A stretch of 64,000 bases of DNA from Cyanodermella asteris. Its lineage: Eukaryota > Ascomycota > Lecanoromycetes > Ostropales > Stictidaceae. A model generated the notes under the pieces. It searched no databases and was not told the DNA's origin. It saw only the letters and a program-made list of their open reading frames with translations. Of this stretch, positions 11,329 to 22,600 are shown piece by piece (positions within the stretch are counted from its first letter, which is position 1; the number at the start of each line of letters is the position of its first letter). The position numbers and the translations under genes are program-made. The DNA lies in assembly GCA_900618795.1 (NCBI GenBank), contig UYJD01000010.1:892292-956291 (forward strand), in the 5' to 3' direction.

Positions 11329-11635
11329 TCTTCCTCTTCCTCTTCTTTTCTCTTTTGACTTGGACCATTTTTGCTAACGTGGGACGCTTTTGTATAGGGG
11401 TCAATTCCGCAATACACCGGAAGACTGCGTCGTCACCAAAATCGGCTCCGGCGTCGGTTCCCAGACCGCGCGTTGCGGATGGAAGTTGTACCCGGACGCG
11501 GAGAGCGTTGCGAACGACGCGGGGCCGCAGGTCACGTATCTGGAGGATGGCACGGTTCTGCTGCCGCCTTCGATGGACGACCCGAAACCCGTGCCGCAGA
11601 ACCCGAGTCTGCAAGATGGCGAGATCGAGTATTGA
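10590..11635 (+). CDS. Small secreted Cys-containing protein B
   Basis: Three exons, 10590-10760, 10912-11111 and 11398-11635, give 202 residues. The signal peptide is FSIACIAAVAQLASATP. The core block reads KPGHYCDNRKVGDDPEIF, then G-Q-F-R-N-T-P-E-D-C, which lines up motif by motif with GRYCWNQRKK..VPTDC of the divergent gene at 8817-9617. The C-terminus is acidic and Pro-rich (LPPSMDDPKPVPQNPSL). Intron 2 is at least 286 bp long and consists mostly of a CT microsatellite containing an assembly gap, so its true length is unknown. Function is unknown; I infer secretion and shared ancestry with its neighbour. Confidence 0.82.
11171..11325. repeat. (CT)n microsatellite inside an intron
   Basis: An uninterrupted CT run flanks 37 N bases on both sides, so at least 110 bases of pure CT are visible and the real array may be longer. 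It lies wholly inside intron 2 of the secreted protein B gene, upstream of its 3' splice site. Confidence 0.95.
11227..11263. other. Assembly gap (37 N) in the CT repeat
   Basis: The run of N sits in the middle of the microsatellite, most likely because the repeat could not be assembled. The gap size may be arbitrary. Confidence 0.95.
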
Positions 11636-11855
11636 GGCCGAAGTAGCGAAGGCTTGGGGAATTGGACGGGGGGACTGGCGAGGGTGTGCTTCGGGTGAAA
11701 TTGGAAGGTGGCTTGACAACTGCGATGAGGATGAGCAAAGTGCGTAATTTCAAAGTGTGCAGAGTGCAAAATGAGAGGTCAGAGTAAAGCGGGAATATAA
11801 TGCAATTGCCGCGATTCGAGGCGGATTGAAACCTATTTAAAGCTTCTATCACATC

Positions 11856-13792
11856 TTATTCCTGCGTGACCTCCGCATCGACACTCTGATAGTGGTCGAA
11901 AAAGCCCTTGAACAGCTTGACTCCCAAACCTGGGTCGAGCGAGCCAGTAGTGGCACGTATGCTGTGCATGGCGAGCTGAGGGATACCAGCATCTACGGCA
12001 CGCATGCCGGTCGCGCTGCTGAGCATGGGTCCGACGGTGCCACCGCTGCGGCTGTCGTTTCTGATCTGGAAAGGCTGCAGGGTGGATCCCGATTTCTCGG
12101 CGATGGAGGCGAGGATTGTGGAGGAGATGCCGTCGGTGGTCATGTGGGCGTTGGAGTCGAAGCTGATGGCCACGCCGACGTTGAGGCGGGGTGTGTGACC
12201 CGTCATGTAGACGTCGTCGTAGTTGGGGTTGTAGGCGTGGCATACATCTGGGAACAGTCAGTGAATGGCCTTGTTTTGTGCGGAGGTTTCTTACCTGCGC
12301 TGATGAGGAAGGACTTTGCAAATGTCCTGCTGACAGCTGATGGCTTGCCTCCGAATGCTTCGTTGATTCGCTCCACCGTTCCGGGCAAGAAGTTGCTGTT
12401 CGCGCCCTGTCTCAACAAGCTACCGACCTCCTCGTCGTCGAAGAGACCAACGACTTTCAGAATGTCATCGGCTGCACCGTCGTCGCTAGCCAGAAGGGCT
12501 TCAACGGCAGCGTATGCGCACAGCTTGTCATCGATGCGTCCCGCAGACAACAGCTCCTTACCCAGCCCAACGAGAGCCGCCGGTTCCGAGCTGTACATCT
12601 CAAGCTCCCAGTTGACAATGTCGGCCGGCGAGACATCGAGCTCACGAGCAACAGCCTTGAGCAGCCTTGGAGGCTGGGTCTTGGCAAAGGCAGAGAAGCC
12701 GAAGCCATACTCTGGGCTCGAATCCTTTGGTGGCTCGGACGCGTTCGAGTAGGAATGAATGTCACTATTGTCCAGTCCGACAATCGGCACCATTCTGGTC
12801 TCGCGATTCGGCTGTCCCTCGGCTGGGATACCAAAGTGCGGCGCGATGCTGGGAATCTTGGCAACAGGGTGTCCAATCTTCATCAGCTTCTGCTCAATCT
12901 TGCCAGACTTGGTGTCCCTCACAAACACGCGTCCGCCGATGCTCAGGTCACGATCGATCCACAGAGAGCTCAGAGCACCGCCGTAGTGTGCGACACCCAG
13001 CTGCTGGTAGCCCTGCTTCGTCGGCTTCGTGCTGACTGGCTTGATCTTGGTGGTCAGAGCATCGACGTGGCTGGCGACGAAAGCACCACCCTTGCCAGGT
13101 GTCCAGTTCTTGCCGACCACGAATGCCACCAGACCCGAGCCGTTGCGTGTAATGTAGTATTTTCCACCTGCTTTCAGATCCCACTCGTCCCGCTCGGAAA
13201 GGTGCTTGAAGCCGTGGTCCGTGAGACGGCTGCCAAAGGCATCGACCGCGTGGAAGACGGTGGGGTTCTCGGTCATGAACTTGAGGAAAGGCTCGGTGTA
13301 GGCAGCCGGATCGAAGCTTGACGAGGGCTGTTCGACTGTAGGCTGGGACGCCGGAATGACCGCCGACGCCTGCAGGTTCCGCGAGCTTGCGGTTGCTGGC
13401 CTGTTCGACTCCTTTCGAGCGTCGGCCCATTCCTTGCGCATCAGCCTGTGCTGTTCGTCGCGCGTTTTAATCTCTTGAAGTTGATCACTCGATAACTCTT
13501 TCTGCGTGTCCAATGCACCGATGCGCTCAACCGGAGCCGGTCCGGTGGACATGACTGGCGAAACCGACCAATGCTGGGGTCCTCGGGAAGCGACAGCGTG
13601 ACCGTCGGTGGTGACACGCGACTGCTCGGCACCCAGCTGCTGATAGCGCATCGAAGGATGGGGTGACGAGCTGGGCTGTCGCAGCGAGTCTCGGGAAGCT
13701 CGAGAGCGCGGGAAGCCGTTGAAGAGCGTCGGCTGGTCGTCACGAAGAGTCTCGTGGGAGGGCTGGAAGCGTAGAGGCATGTTGCGGGTCAT
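11856..13792 (-). CDS. Aspartyl aminopeptidase (peptidase M18), with long N-terminal extension
   Basis: Two exons, 12295-13792 and 11856-12247 (47 bp intron), give 629 residues. M18 enzymes are metal-dependent dodecameric aminopeptidases; fungal members include vacuolar Ape1 and Ape4. The catalytic domain starts near residue 163 (AYTEPFLKFMTENPTVFHAV). Likely metal ligands are His242 (ASHVDAL), an Asp at 421-422 (RIDDKL), a Glu at 454-455 (FDDEEVGS), the Asp of DVCHAYNPNY and the His of QLAMHSIR. RNDSRSGGTVGPM is the usual family motif. The first 160 residues are Ser/Pro/Arg-rich and lie outside the family core; translation could instead begin at an internal Met (MSTGPAPVER, residue 81). Location (vacuole or cytosol) is not clear. 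Confidence 0.9.
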
Positions 13793-14499
13793 GGCGACGG
13801 TGACAGAGCTGGAAGGCTGGCAGGTCGGCGTTGAGGAGTGCGAAGGCAGGGATATAAGTTAGAAGGCCGGTAACGTGGACACGAGGACCGCTGGTCAGCT
13901 GGTGCAACTCGGGCGGGCAAGGAGCGCCGTCGGGAAGGTTATATGGATGGCAACGTCGGAGCGGACTCGAGGCAGGCAAGGTGAAGGTCCTGGCTGGATT
14001 GGGTTGTACGTGAGGCCGTGTAGGGAAGCTTGGGAAGCTTGGAAGCTTGGAAGCTTGGTCGTGGTCGGCAGATGGGCCGTCGGTGCCGAAAACAGGAGAC
14101 GGTCGAGGCTTCAGCTCGGAATAACCGATTACTATAACGAGGAATGAAGGAATCGCATCCACCGCGCCACCGATCGCCAAGCCGAATGCAACTTACTACA
14201 CCACAGCTTCCAGCATCCCAGCACGACGGGCCGGAACCATTCCAACCAATTGCCTCGGCGTGGTCCGTCTCCAGATATACATGGCATCATCACCATCGTA
14301 GCCGCCGGCGTTTTCGACGTCGACGTCTCCTTCTTCACGCCGGCCGCATATGCAGGGTGCCAGCCGCCATCCTCCACCATTCGTTCCATGCCCATGCTGC
14401 ACGATACCACTCGATCGGGAAGCTTCCCCTCGATGCTCCAGCTATGCTCCGTGTGGTGTCTTACACGCGCCTCTGCTAGTGTCTCGACATCCTTGCAGC
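13793..14499. other. Divergent promoter region with a short tandem repeat
   Basis: It lies between the M18 gene and the methyltransferase-like gene and contains the GAAGCTTG repeat. Part of it may be coding if the plus-strand gene starts at the upstream in-frame ATG at 14350. Confidence 0.5.
14024..14058. repeat. Four tandem GAAGCTTG(G) units
   Basis: Four nearly perfect 8-9 base units, each containing a palindromic AAGCTT, lie about 230 bp before the M18 start codon. Confidence 0.8.
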
Positions 14500-15432
14500 A
14501 TGCTCAAGACCTCGATCTGTTGCCCCAGCACACGTCCTTCGTTGCGAGCTTTCACTGCTCTCGCTAGTACATCGACTCGCGCTGCCACTGCATCCCGGTC
14601 CCCCCTTCGAGAGCATTCTTCCGAAATGGCAAGCGCTTCACCATGGCCGCTTCAGAGATACTCCCCACGGCACGATGCCTGGCCATACTCAGACGCCGAC
14701 TTTGCCAGGATGGACTCGCAGCCCGACACCGACTTCTACTCGACGCCTCGATTCGTGACACATATCGACGACAGGGCCATATCAACTCTTCGGAAGTACT
14801 ACGACCACGTCCTCCCACGTCGAGGCCGAATACTCGAACTGTGCAGTAGCTGGGTCTCCCACTTGCCACCGTCGCTCGAGGAGGTTGCCAAGAGCACTGC
14901 GGCGACGGAGAGGCAGCATTCCGAGCACGCTAACAGTGCAGCATCTGAGACATGCGATGAGATCGCGCCAACTTGCGCTAATGGAAACGGGCTATCGGTC
15001 ACAGGCTACGGAATCAATTCTGACGAACTCAAAGCCAACCCTGTGCTTTCCAAATTCGTCCTCAAGGACTTGAACGTCGATCCGACCTTGGCCACCACCG
15101 ACTTGGCTACCGTCGGTACATTCGATGCAGCGATCTGTGTCGTATCTATAGACTATCTGATCCGGCCGCGTGACGTCTTGGCTTCTGCATTGGAGGCGCC
15201 TAAGCCGGATGCAACCATGCATCTGGTCATTTCAAATCGATGCTTCCCGACGAAAGCCGTCGCGAGGTGGCTCCATGTGCAGGAAGAGGAGAGGTTGCTG
15301 ATGGTGGGCGACTATTTGTGGTTTGCTGGCTACAGGGATATTGACATTGTCACCCTCGAAGATGGCAAGGGTACGTCTTGGTTTCGGTCGAACGATCCGT
15401 TGTGGGTGGTCAGCGCAAGGAAGCCGCCATAG
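14500..15432 (+). CDS. SAM-dependent methyltransferase-like protein
   Basis: Single exon of 310 residues from the ATG at 14500; an in-frame ATG at 14350 would add 50 residues. The leader is rich in Ser, Thr, Arg and Ala (RAFTALASTSTRAATASRSP), resembling a mitochondrial targeting peptide. Class I methyltransferase features follow: RGRILELCSSWVSHLP as motif I, GTFDAAICVVSIDYLIRP as the motif II region, and a C-terminal strand pair ending LWVVSARKP. Between motif I and the next strand there is an Ala/Ser/Glu-rich stretch of about 35 residues that such domains usually lack. Motif I lacks the usual GxGxG, as in a subgroup of type-11-like proteins. The substrate is unknown. Confidence 0.78.
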   Translation: MLKTSICCPSTRPSLRAFTALASTSTRAATASRSPLREHSSEMASASPWPLQRYSPRHDAWPYSDADFARMDSQPDTDFYSTPRFVTHIDDRAISTLRKYYDHVLPRRGRILELCSSWVSHLPPSLEEVAKSTAATERQHSEHANSAASETCDEIAPTCANGNGLSVTGYGINSDELKANPVLSKFVLKDLNVDPTLATTDLATVGTFDAAICVVSIDYLIRPRDVLASALEAPKPDATMHLVISNRCFPTKAVARWLHVQEEERLLMVGDYLWFAGYRDIDIVTLEDGKGTSWFRSNDPLWVVSARKPP

Positions 15433-16314
15433 CCAGTACATTATAAACAGGGACCGCTTCCATTCGCCGCCTCAGGTGCCCTTACTGTACGATATGAATG
15501 ACATGTTCGGAGACCTCGCATGGTCAGCTCAATATGTGAGCAACAATTGATTTCGATCAACGCCAAGCCAAGAAACCAACCAAGCAGTGAGACAGGTTCT
15601 GTTCGAAGTATCTGTCAAAGTACCGGCATACGTACAATACGGAAATACCGATCAAATAAACCCCTTCGAACTATTTGTAGTCCACTCAGGGGACTTTGGT
15701 AGGTTTTGAAAGGGTAGTCCAAAAGTCTGTGGCGAAAAGCAATTATTTCAAGCTACAAGTTAAACAAAGTTTCCGTCGCACAACTCTTGCTGAGGAATTT
15801 GGACATTAGCCCACAAAATGTCGTGATTGTTAAGAGAGACCTAGTATTAGACTCGATCAAATGTATTGCGAGCCGCCCGCAAGTTTGTATATCACAACCA
15901 ATGGCTTCCTTGTTGAGCTGGGTCGAAATCCCATGTATCTTGTACCCCACATGGAAGAAGGTAACGCCACAAGCAGCCAAACGCCGCTGAACAACTCACC
16001 TGTCCACGCGCCAACCATCTGTTCAGCCACCGGGTCACATCTTAGATCTGCGGTTGAGTCGACCACATGGAAGTTGGTCAACATACATAGAACCCTCACT
16101 AAGAACTCACAAGATGCGGCCGATTACGTGGGGGTTCTCTGCTCCGCCAAAGTCACGTGAGGGGCGGCGCGTTTCAGAAAGCTCAGTCCTGATGTGCAAC
16201 CAGTCGCCAGTCCTGTGCTTCTGCCTATCTTGCACATGACTTTTTGAAAGTATACAAGCACAAAAATTTTCCTGCACTGATGCTTGCGATGCTGCCATCC
16301 TTCTCACTACCATC
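15433..16314. other. Intergenic region, no gene seen
   Basis: Relatively AT-rich DNA before the ABC transporter, with short open frames on both strands that show no recognisable motif. Confidence 0.6.
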
Positions 16315-19300
16315 ATGGACGGTGCTTGGCTGCAGCGCCATGTTGCCTTTTTCGCGAAGCAACAGCTGCCAGTGGCGGTCAAGTCCCACTCAGCAGAGCT
16401 ATCCTTGAGCTCAAACAGCTCTCACTGTGAGATATGGGTGAGTTGCACGACATTGAGTCGAACTGGATTTTGAAACTTATGTCACTGTGCAGAATTCTAC
16501 CAATGCGTGGTTTAATGAGTGCGCCCATACTACCATTCGTCTGGTCCTGGGAGGTGTGGCCGTATTCGTTCTGTTGGCTTCGTTGCTGCAGTTGGCACCC
16601 TTCGTCAGACTACCTATATGGCTCCGCAACTTCGTCAGGGAGACGCCACCAGATGTTGCGGAGCATGAAAGACTTCGACTGCCTGGACGCACAGTCTTCC
16701 TGTCTTACCCTGTCGGCCTCCTAGTTCTGTCTGTCATTGGGCTCTGGCCATCGTTCCATTTCTGGGATCAATCGATTGACCAAGACAATGCGGTCGCTGT
16801 CTTCACCACCTGGGCGAGTTGCGCGATCATTTGGGTATGTCACCCATGACATGTCATCGTGACCGATGCTGACCATTTAGGTGTGCTCGATTGTTTACGT
16901 TCTTGTGTTCCGGCCGAGAACTACGCCTCCGACGCTCCTTATTCTTCAAGTCCTTGCTTTGCTATACACTCTGATAGATCCCTTGCTTTTCAGGAGATAT
17001 TCGACATGGTTTATCGGTCCGGTAGTCTCTGTGATTTCGATCGCGGTCATCATGGGCATGCCTCTACGCGACCCCCGGCTTCCTTCACACGACATCAGTA
17101 AGCCTTCAGCCATTCCCACGAGCGAGTTGCGCACCCCCGAGGACAATTTGTCTTATTGGCAATGGCTCACGGTCAGCTGGATGTGGCCAATGATCGTCCA
17201 GGGCAAGGCCCGCCAACTGCAATTCGAAGACGTGTGGAGTCTTGGCTACGAATTCCAGCACACTCGCCTACACGAGCATTTCCGACTACTGCGTGGCTCT
17301 GTGGTGAAAAGACTCTTTCTTGCCAACGGTGTCGACCTTTTCATCACATCTGGTTTAGGAATCGTGGCAACCCTCGGAAACGTCGTCGATCCTGTTTTAC
17401 TGCAGAAGCTGCTCCAAGTGATGGAAGACTCTCAAAGCCCTAGAAACGCCGCCACCGTTTACGCTGTATTGATGCTACTCGCCCGCTTGGTGGTGACGCA
17501 GAGCAATGTGTTTCTGATGTGGTATGGCCGACGTGCCTATGAGCGGTCTCGCGGAGAGCTCATCACTATGCTATACGAGAAGACGTTGGCACGCAAGGTA
17601 ATTGGCGAAGCCACCGGAGAAAATGACGAGAACGGGAAGCCAGAGCAGTCTGCATCTACTGGCAAGGTCCTCAACATTCTCCGCGGGGACGCTTACGAGG
17701 TGGCGCAAAGATTCTGGGAATGGCCCGAGCTGATCACAAAACCACTCGAACTCGTCGTCTTGTTCATACTTGTTTGGAACCTGATCGGATGGCCAAGCTT
17801 GCTTGGTATTGCCTTAGTTCTGGTCACTCAGATCATAAATGCGTTCATCACCAAATGGCTACTATCTCTCGAACGAAAACGGCGTGTCGCAACCGACGAC
17901 AAGCTAAAGGTGATTACACAATTCGTGGAAGCAATTCGACATCTCCGTTACAACTCGTGGGAGACCAAATGGCTCGAAGGCATCTTCAATGAGAGGCAAA
18001 AGGAGCTCGTTTTACGAGTCAAGACCGGCCTTGTCAATCAGCTGATATACTTGCTGAACATGCTCGCTGGCCGCTTGTTTCCTGTGGTCGCATTTATCGC
18101 GTTTACGAAGCTTGCTGGGCAACAACTACGTGTCGATATTGCCTTCCCTGCCCTGTACTTTTTTCAAATGCTTGACAACACCATGCGCGAGGTTCCGCAA
18201 TTGATCACGGTCATCATCAATGCCTGGGTCGCAGTTGGCAGAATTGAAGCTTTCATGCGCGAGCCAGAAATCCCACACTCTGATGATGACTTTGAGGATC
18301 TCAACGACAAGCCGGCTCCGATTGAAGTCAATAAAGCATCTTTTACATGGCCAGGATTGCCCTCGCCCGTTCTTCGCGACATCAGTCTGACCATAGAACC
18401 CGGACTAACAGCTGTTTATGGCAAAGTTGGGTCCGGCAAGACCGCCTTGCTACAGGCACTGCTTGGTGAAACAGACCTTCTATCAGGTGGTTACAAGCCA
18501 CCGCATGCTATGATTGCATACTGCGGCCAGTCTCCGTGGTTGCAAAACATGAGCATTCGCGAGAATATTTTGTTTGGTGCCCACATGGACATGAACAGAT
18601 ATAGGCAGGTGCTTGCTGCATGTGCTTTGACGACAGATCTTGCTGGCTTTGCAAATGGTGATCTATCATTTGTAGGCGAGAACGGTATTGGGCTCTCTGG
18701 AGGCCAGAAAGCGCGAGTGGCACTGGCGAGAGCAGTCTATAGCAAAGCACCGTATCTGTTCCTCGATGATCCTATATCTGCACTTGATCAGCAGACGGCC
18801 GAGCACATTATCCAACAGTGTGTCACATCAAGTCTTTGCAGGGACCGAACCGTCATTCTTGTTACCCATCGACTCGATCTGGTAAAGGATGCAGCACAGA
18901 ACGCCATCGAGATTATTGACGGCGAAGCCGTTGTCCGCAGTCTTGGCGAACTTCAAAATTCGGCTCAATTCCCAAGCAATGATCACACAGAGACTGAACC
19001 CGGCGACACGACAAAGCAGGCAGCTCCGGCCCAACCTACAGATGATCCGGCAGAAGAGTCCGTCGACGGTGTCAAGGACAAATTCATCGAAGAGGAGAAA
19101 CGAGCCCATGGCAGCGTCAAATTCCGTGTCTACTGGGAGTATATCAAGGCTGGGAATCTACCTTGGTGGGCTATACTGATCGTCGTGCTGATTGTCTTCC
19201 GTCTCACCGACGTGGCCAGGACCTGGTTTCTCAAAGCCTGGGGCGAGGGTTATGATGAACAACCTGCGGTCCTGGCTCTGGTGTCTGATCCATTCAAAAA

Positions 19301-20837
19301 GCTGCCATCTCCTCAAGAGGATCTCACACCCTGGTTCATCGGATTTGCTGCACTCGGGGTGGCGCTTTCTCTGCTGCACTTTACATCCCAGCTTTTGATC
19401 CTGCTCATCACGTACTGTGCCGGCAAGCAAATGTTTCGCAATGTCATGCAACGGGTCAGCAATGCATCATTCCGCTTCTACGATGTCACGCCGGTCGGAC
19501 GCCTCATGAACCGCATGACAAGCGACATCGGTGTCATCGACGGCCACCTAGGCCAGATGCTACAGGTCGTGGTTTGGTATTTCGTCATGTGGATCGGATC
19601 GATCATTGTCATCATGTCCGTCACGCCCGTCTTCCTGGTGGCTACAATCCTCATTTCGGTCGCCTTCGTGGCTACTTTTGCTCAATTCTTGCCTACGAGC
19701 CAGAACCTGCGTCGCCTCGAGATGGTCTCCCTTTCTCCGTTGATGGCAAACTTTGGCACCTTGATCCAGGGTCTGGCCACTGTCCGCGCATTCCGTGCCC
19801 AACGACGTTTCCAAGCTGGTGTCATTCGTGTCGTCGATACATTCCAAAAGATGGACCATTTCTATTGGAGTCTGCAGGCCTGGAACATGGTTCGGTTCGA
19901 GACGTTGTCATCACTGTCTACCTTTGGCTTGACCATGCTTGCTATCTATACCGGCGTCTCTCCCGGACTGACCGCATTCGTGCTCCGCTCCGCCTCCCAG
20001 TTCGTCATTGCCACCCATTCGCTCTGTCGGGAATACGGTCAGCTCGAATTAGACTTCACGTCCGTCGAGCGTGTCGTCGAGCTCCTGCACATCGACCAGG
20101 AGCCAGAAGGTAAGCTCGTTCCACCCGCCGCCTGGCCAACATCCGGCGAAATCGTCTTCGACCACGTCAACGTCCGCTACGCCGAACACCTCGACCTCGT
20201 CCTCAAAGACATCAACCTGACCATCCCCGGCGGCTCCAACGTCGCGTTGATCGGCCGCACGGGATCTGGCAAAAGCACACTAGCCCTCGCCCTGCTCGCT
20301 ACCGTCCGCCCCACCAGCGGCACAATCTACGTCGACAACATCGACATCTGCGCCCTGCAACCCTCCGAACTCCGCAGACGAATCACCTTCCTAGCCCAAG
20401 AGCCCACCCTGTTCGTGGGCAGCATGCGGCAGAACCTCGATCCCCTCGACGAATTCTCCGACCCCGAGTGCGCGGGCGTGCTCGAACGTCTTTCCGGCAG
20501 ATCCCGCCATGGCTGGACGCTCGGCACGCACGTCGAGGCTGGCGGCAAGAATCTGAGCCAGGGCCAGAGGCAGCTGGTGCAGCTTGCCAGGGCCATTCTG
20601 AGGAGAAGCCCGTTGGTGGTGCTGGATGAGGCGACGGCGAGTGTGGACTTGGGGACGAGCTTGGAGGTGCAGGATATCTTGAGGAGGGAGATGGTGGGGA
20701 GCACGGTTGTCACGATTGCGCATCGGGTCGAGGCGGTTAGCAATGCGGATTGGTGCATCGAGTTGAGGCAGGGAGAGGTGGTGAGGGCCGGCAAGCCTGG
20801 TGAGAGCGGGAACGGAGTTGATTTAGAGGAATATTGA
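16315..20837 (+). CDS. ABCC/MRP-type multidrug ABC transporter
   Basis: Three exons, 16315-16437, 16493-16834 and 16881-20837, all in phase 0, give 1473 residues. The first exon is needed to supply an ATG; the join reads CEIWNSTNAWFNEC, like other fungal ABCC N-termini. The order is TMD0, TMD1, NBD1, TMD2, NBD2. NBD1 has Walker A GKVGSGKTAL near 669, signature LSGGQK near 760 and Walker B ending LFLDDPISALD, where the catalytic Glu is replaced by Asp, as usual for ABCC NBD1. NBD2 has GRTGSGKSTL near 1280, LSQGQRQ near 1380 and LVVLDEATASVD. ABCC pumps export conjugates and drugs or load them into the vacuole; the substrate here is unknown. No secondary-metabolite genes flank it. Confidence 0.95.
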
Positions 20838-21228
20838 GGGTCGCAAACCTGTTTCGAGAGGCGTTTGAGCCGGTCAAAATTGATGATAGATACGAAGGGT
20901 CAGAATGTAAAATGCCCTTACTGTGGTGATGAGATAGAAGACCGTTATGACATGAAATACATGAAACGTAACGAGTGGATCATGTTTGCACAGACGACCT
21001 GTCATTATAGCTATACACAGGAAGAAATGACTCGCTGCCGGCTCTTTGAGAACAGTATTTGACGTTCCGCCTCGGAAAGAAAAAAAATGTCTCGCGCCGC
21101 TGCGTGACTTGTACCGAAATGAACCTGTACCCCATAAACGCTATTCCATGCACGCATAAACTCATAGAAAACCATGCTCACATCCAACAATCTCTCATTT
21201 TCTCGTCGTCCTCCCTCAGAAGCCTCCA
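20838..21228. other. Convergent 3' region, no gene seen
   Basis: It lies between the tail-to-tail ABC transporter and BAR-protein genes and should contain both 3' UTRs. Confidence 0.6.
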
Positions 21229-22600
21229 TCAGACCGTACCGGCGATACTCAAATCCCTGATCTCGCCCAACACCTGCTCGACCTTCTGATCCAAATGCCC
21301 CTGCGCATACATCTCCCTCGTATCCGAATCCAGATACTGCTGCACCTGCGCCATCCGACTGTACGCCTCGGCACAAAACCTGAGCTGAATCTTGACCAAC
21401 GCCTCAAAACTCGGATCCAGATACGGCACCCGCAAATCGATCAGCTGCGGCAGTTCCGTGAACAGCTGCTCGTTCAACGACTCGTACGCCTGCTTGCTCA
21501 GATCCATGTCTCTCTCCGCCCTCGGAAGTTTCGTGACATCCTTGTCCGGCTTCTCGACCAATTTTTTTACTTTTGCGCGACAACTGTCGTAATCCAGCAG
21601 CTTGTGGTTCCGTTTCTTGATGCATTCGTTCACGTCGTTGAAGTAGCCGCAAAATCGCCCCACGGGTTCGAGGACCGTGGTGCGGTAGGGTCCGTCGAGG
21701 GCTTTTATCGTTTCGGCGTCGAGGTCTTCGACGGCTTGTTTGTAGGAGCGCGAGACGCCGTCCTTTGCGCCCGCGTCCCCGTAGAAGGCGTCGATGGTTT
21801 CGGCGATGCGCATTTGCGAGGCGGTCATGGCGCGCAGGGCGTCGAGGTAGCCTTTGGATTCTTTCTGTAGGCGGTTCACGCCGCCTTCGAGGGTGCGGTA
21901 GCGCCGTTCTTCGACTTCGTAGTCGCGATCGTTGGTGCGTTCGACGTGGCCTGTAGTGAAGGAGGCGTTAGTAGGAAATTCTTCTTCTGGGGTTTGTTCT
22001 GAGGCTCGATCTGAGGCTTGGTCCGGGGCTTGAGTTAGGACTTGGTTTGTGTCTTCCGAGGCCGGTTCGATACATGAGTCTGGGCCTTCCTCTTGGGGCG
22101 AGCTGTGGGATTTAGAGAGGTTGAGAGGCGCAGGAATGGCGCCTGGAGTTACCGGAGAGATCTCGTAGATGGCGTGAGCGTCCGTCGCAGCACGAACAGA
22201 GCCGTTGTCTTCGCCGAAAGCCAATGGATCGATCCTTAGCATGCCCGCCAGGCTCTGCTGCCACTGCGGGATGTCTAGCGCCTCCATTGTGCAGAATGTA
22301 CAACCAGGGTTTGACCTTGCGACGTATCTCTATACTTCATCGACGAAGGCTTTGTGTAGGTCGTTTCGTCTCGTTTTGTTGTCGACCGCTCCTCCGACTC
22401 TTCAATCCCCCTCGTTCCCATGACTCCGACCATGCCCTCCAAGCCCGCACTGCCCCTCAGAGGGAGTATCACTCACCCGTCTTCATCATAACCTGGGTCG
22501 TCGCCCGGTTGACATTCTTCTTGAAGCCTACGCACCAATCTCGTCAGTCAATGTCCTCCATTTCAAGCACAGCGGACGAAGACTCACCCGCCCACGACAT
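21229..22600 (-). CDS. RVS161: N-BAR domain protein, Rvs161 type
   Basis: Three exons, 22588-22600, 22477-22527 and 21229-21950, give 261 residues, close to yeast Rvs161 (265). The first two tiny exons encode the amphipathic start MSWAGFKKNVNRATTQVMMK, followed by HVERTNDRDYEVEERRYRTL and a full BAR coiled coil; there is no SH3 domain, which separates it from Rvs167. It binds and bends membrane at endocytic sites as a heterodimer with Rvs167. Intron 1 is 60 bp; intron 2 is unusually long (526 bp) and contains an open frame, with its own ATG at 22287, that runs in frame into exon 3. A second isoform with a different N-terminus is therefore possible. Confidence 0.93.

Noticed and set aside
11109-11719. 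Minus-strand frames rich in Arg-Glu repeats
   Set aside because: Translation of the CT microsatellite on its complementary strand; crosses N bases.
16434-16724. Alternative ABC transporter start in another frame from ATGGGTGAG
   Set aside because: Using that ATG before the GTGAGT donor gives an out-of-phase join that stops at once; the ATG at 16315 keeps phase.
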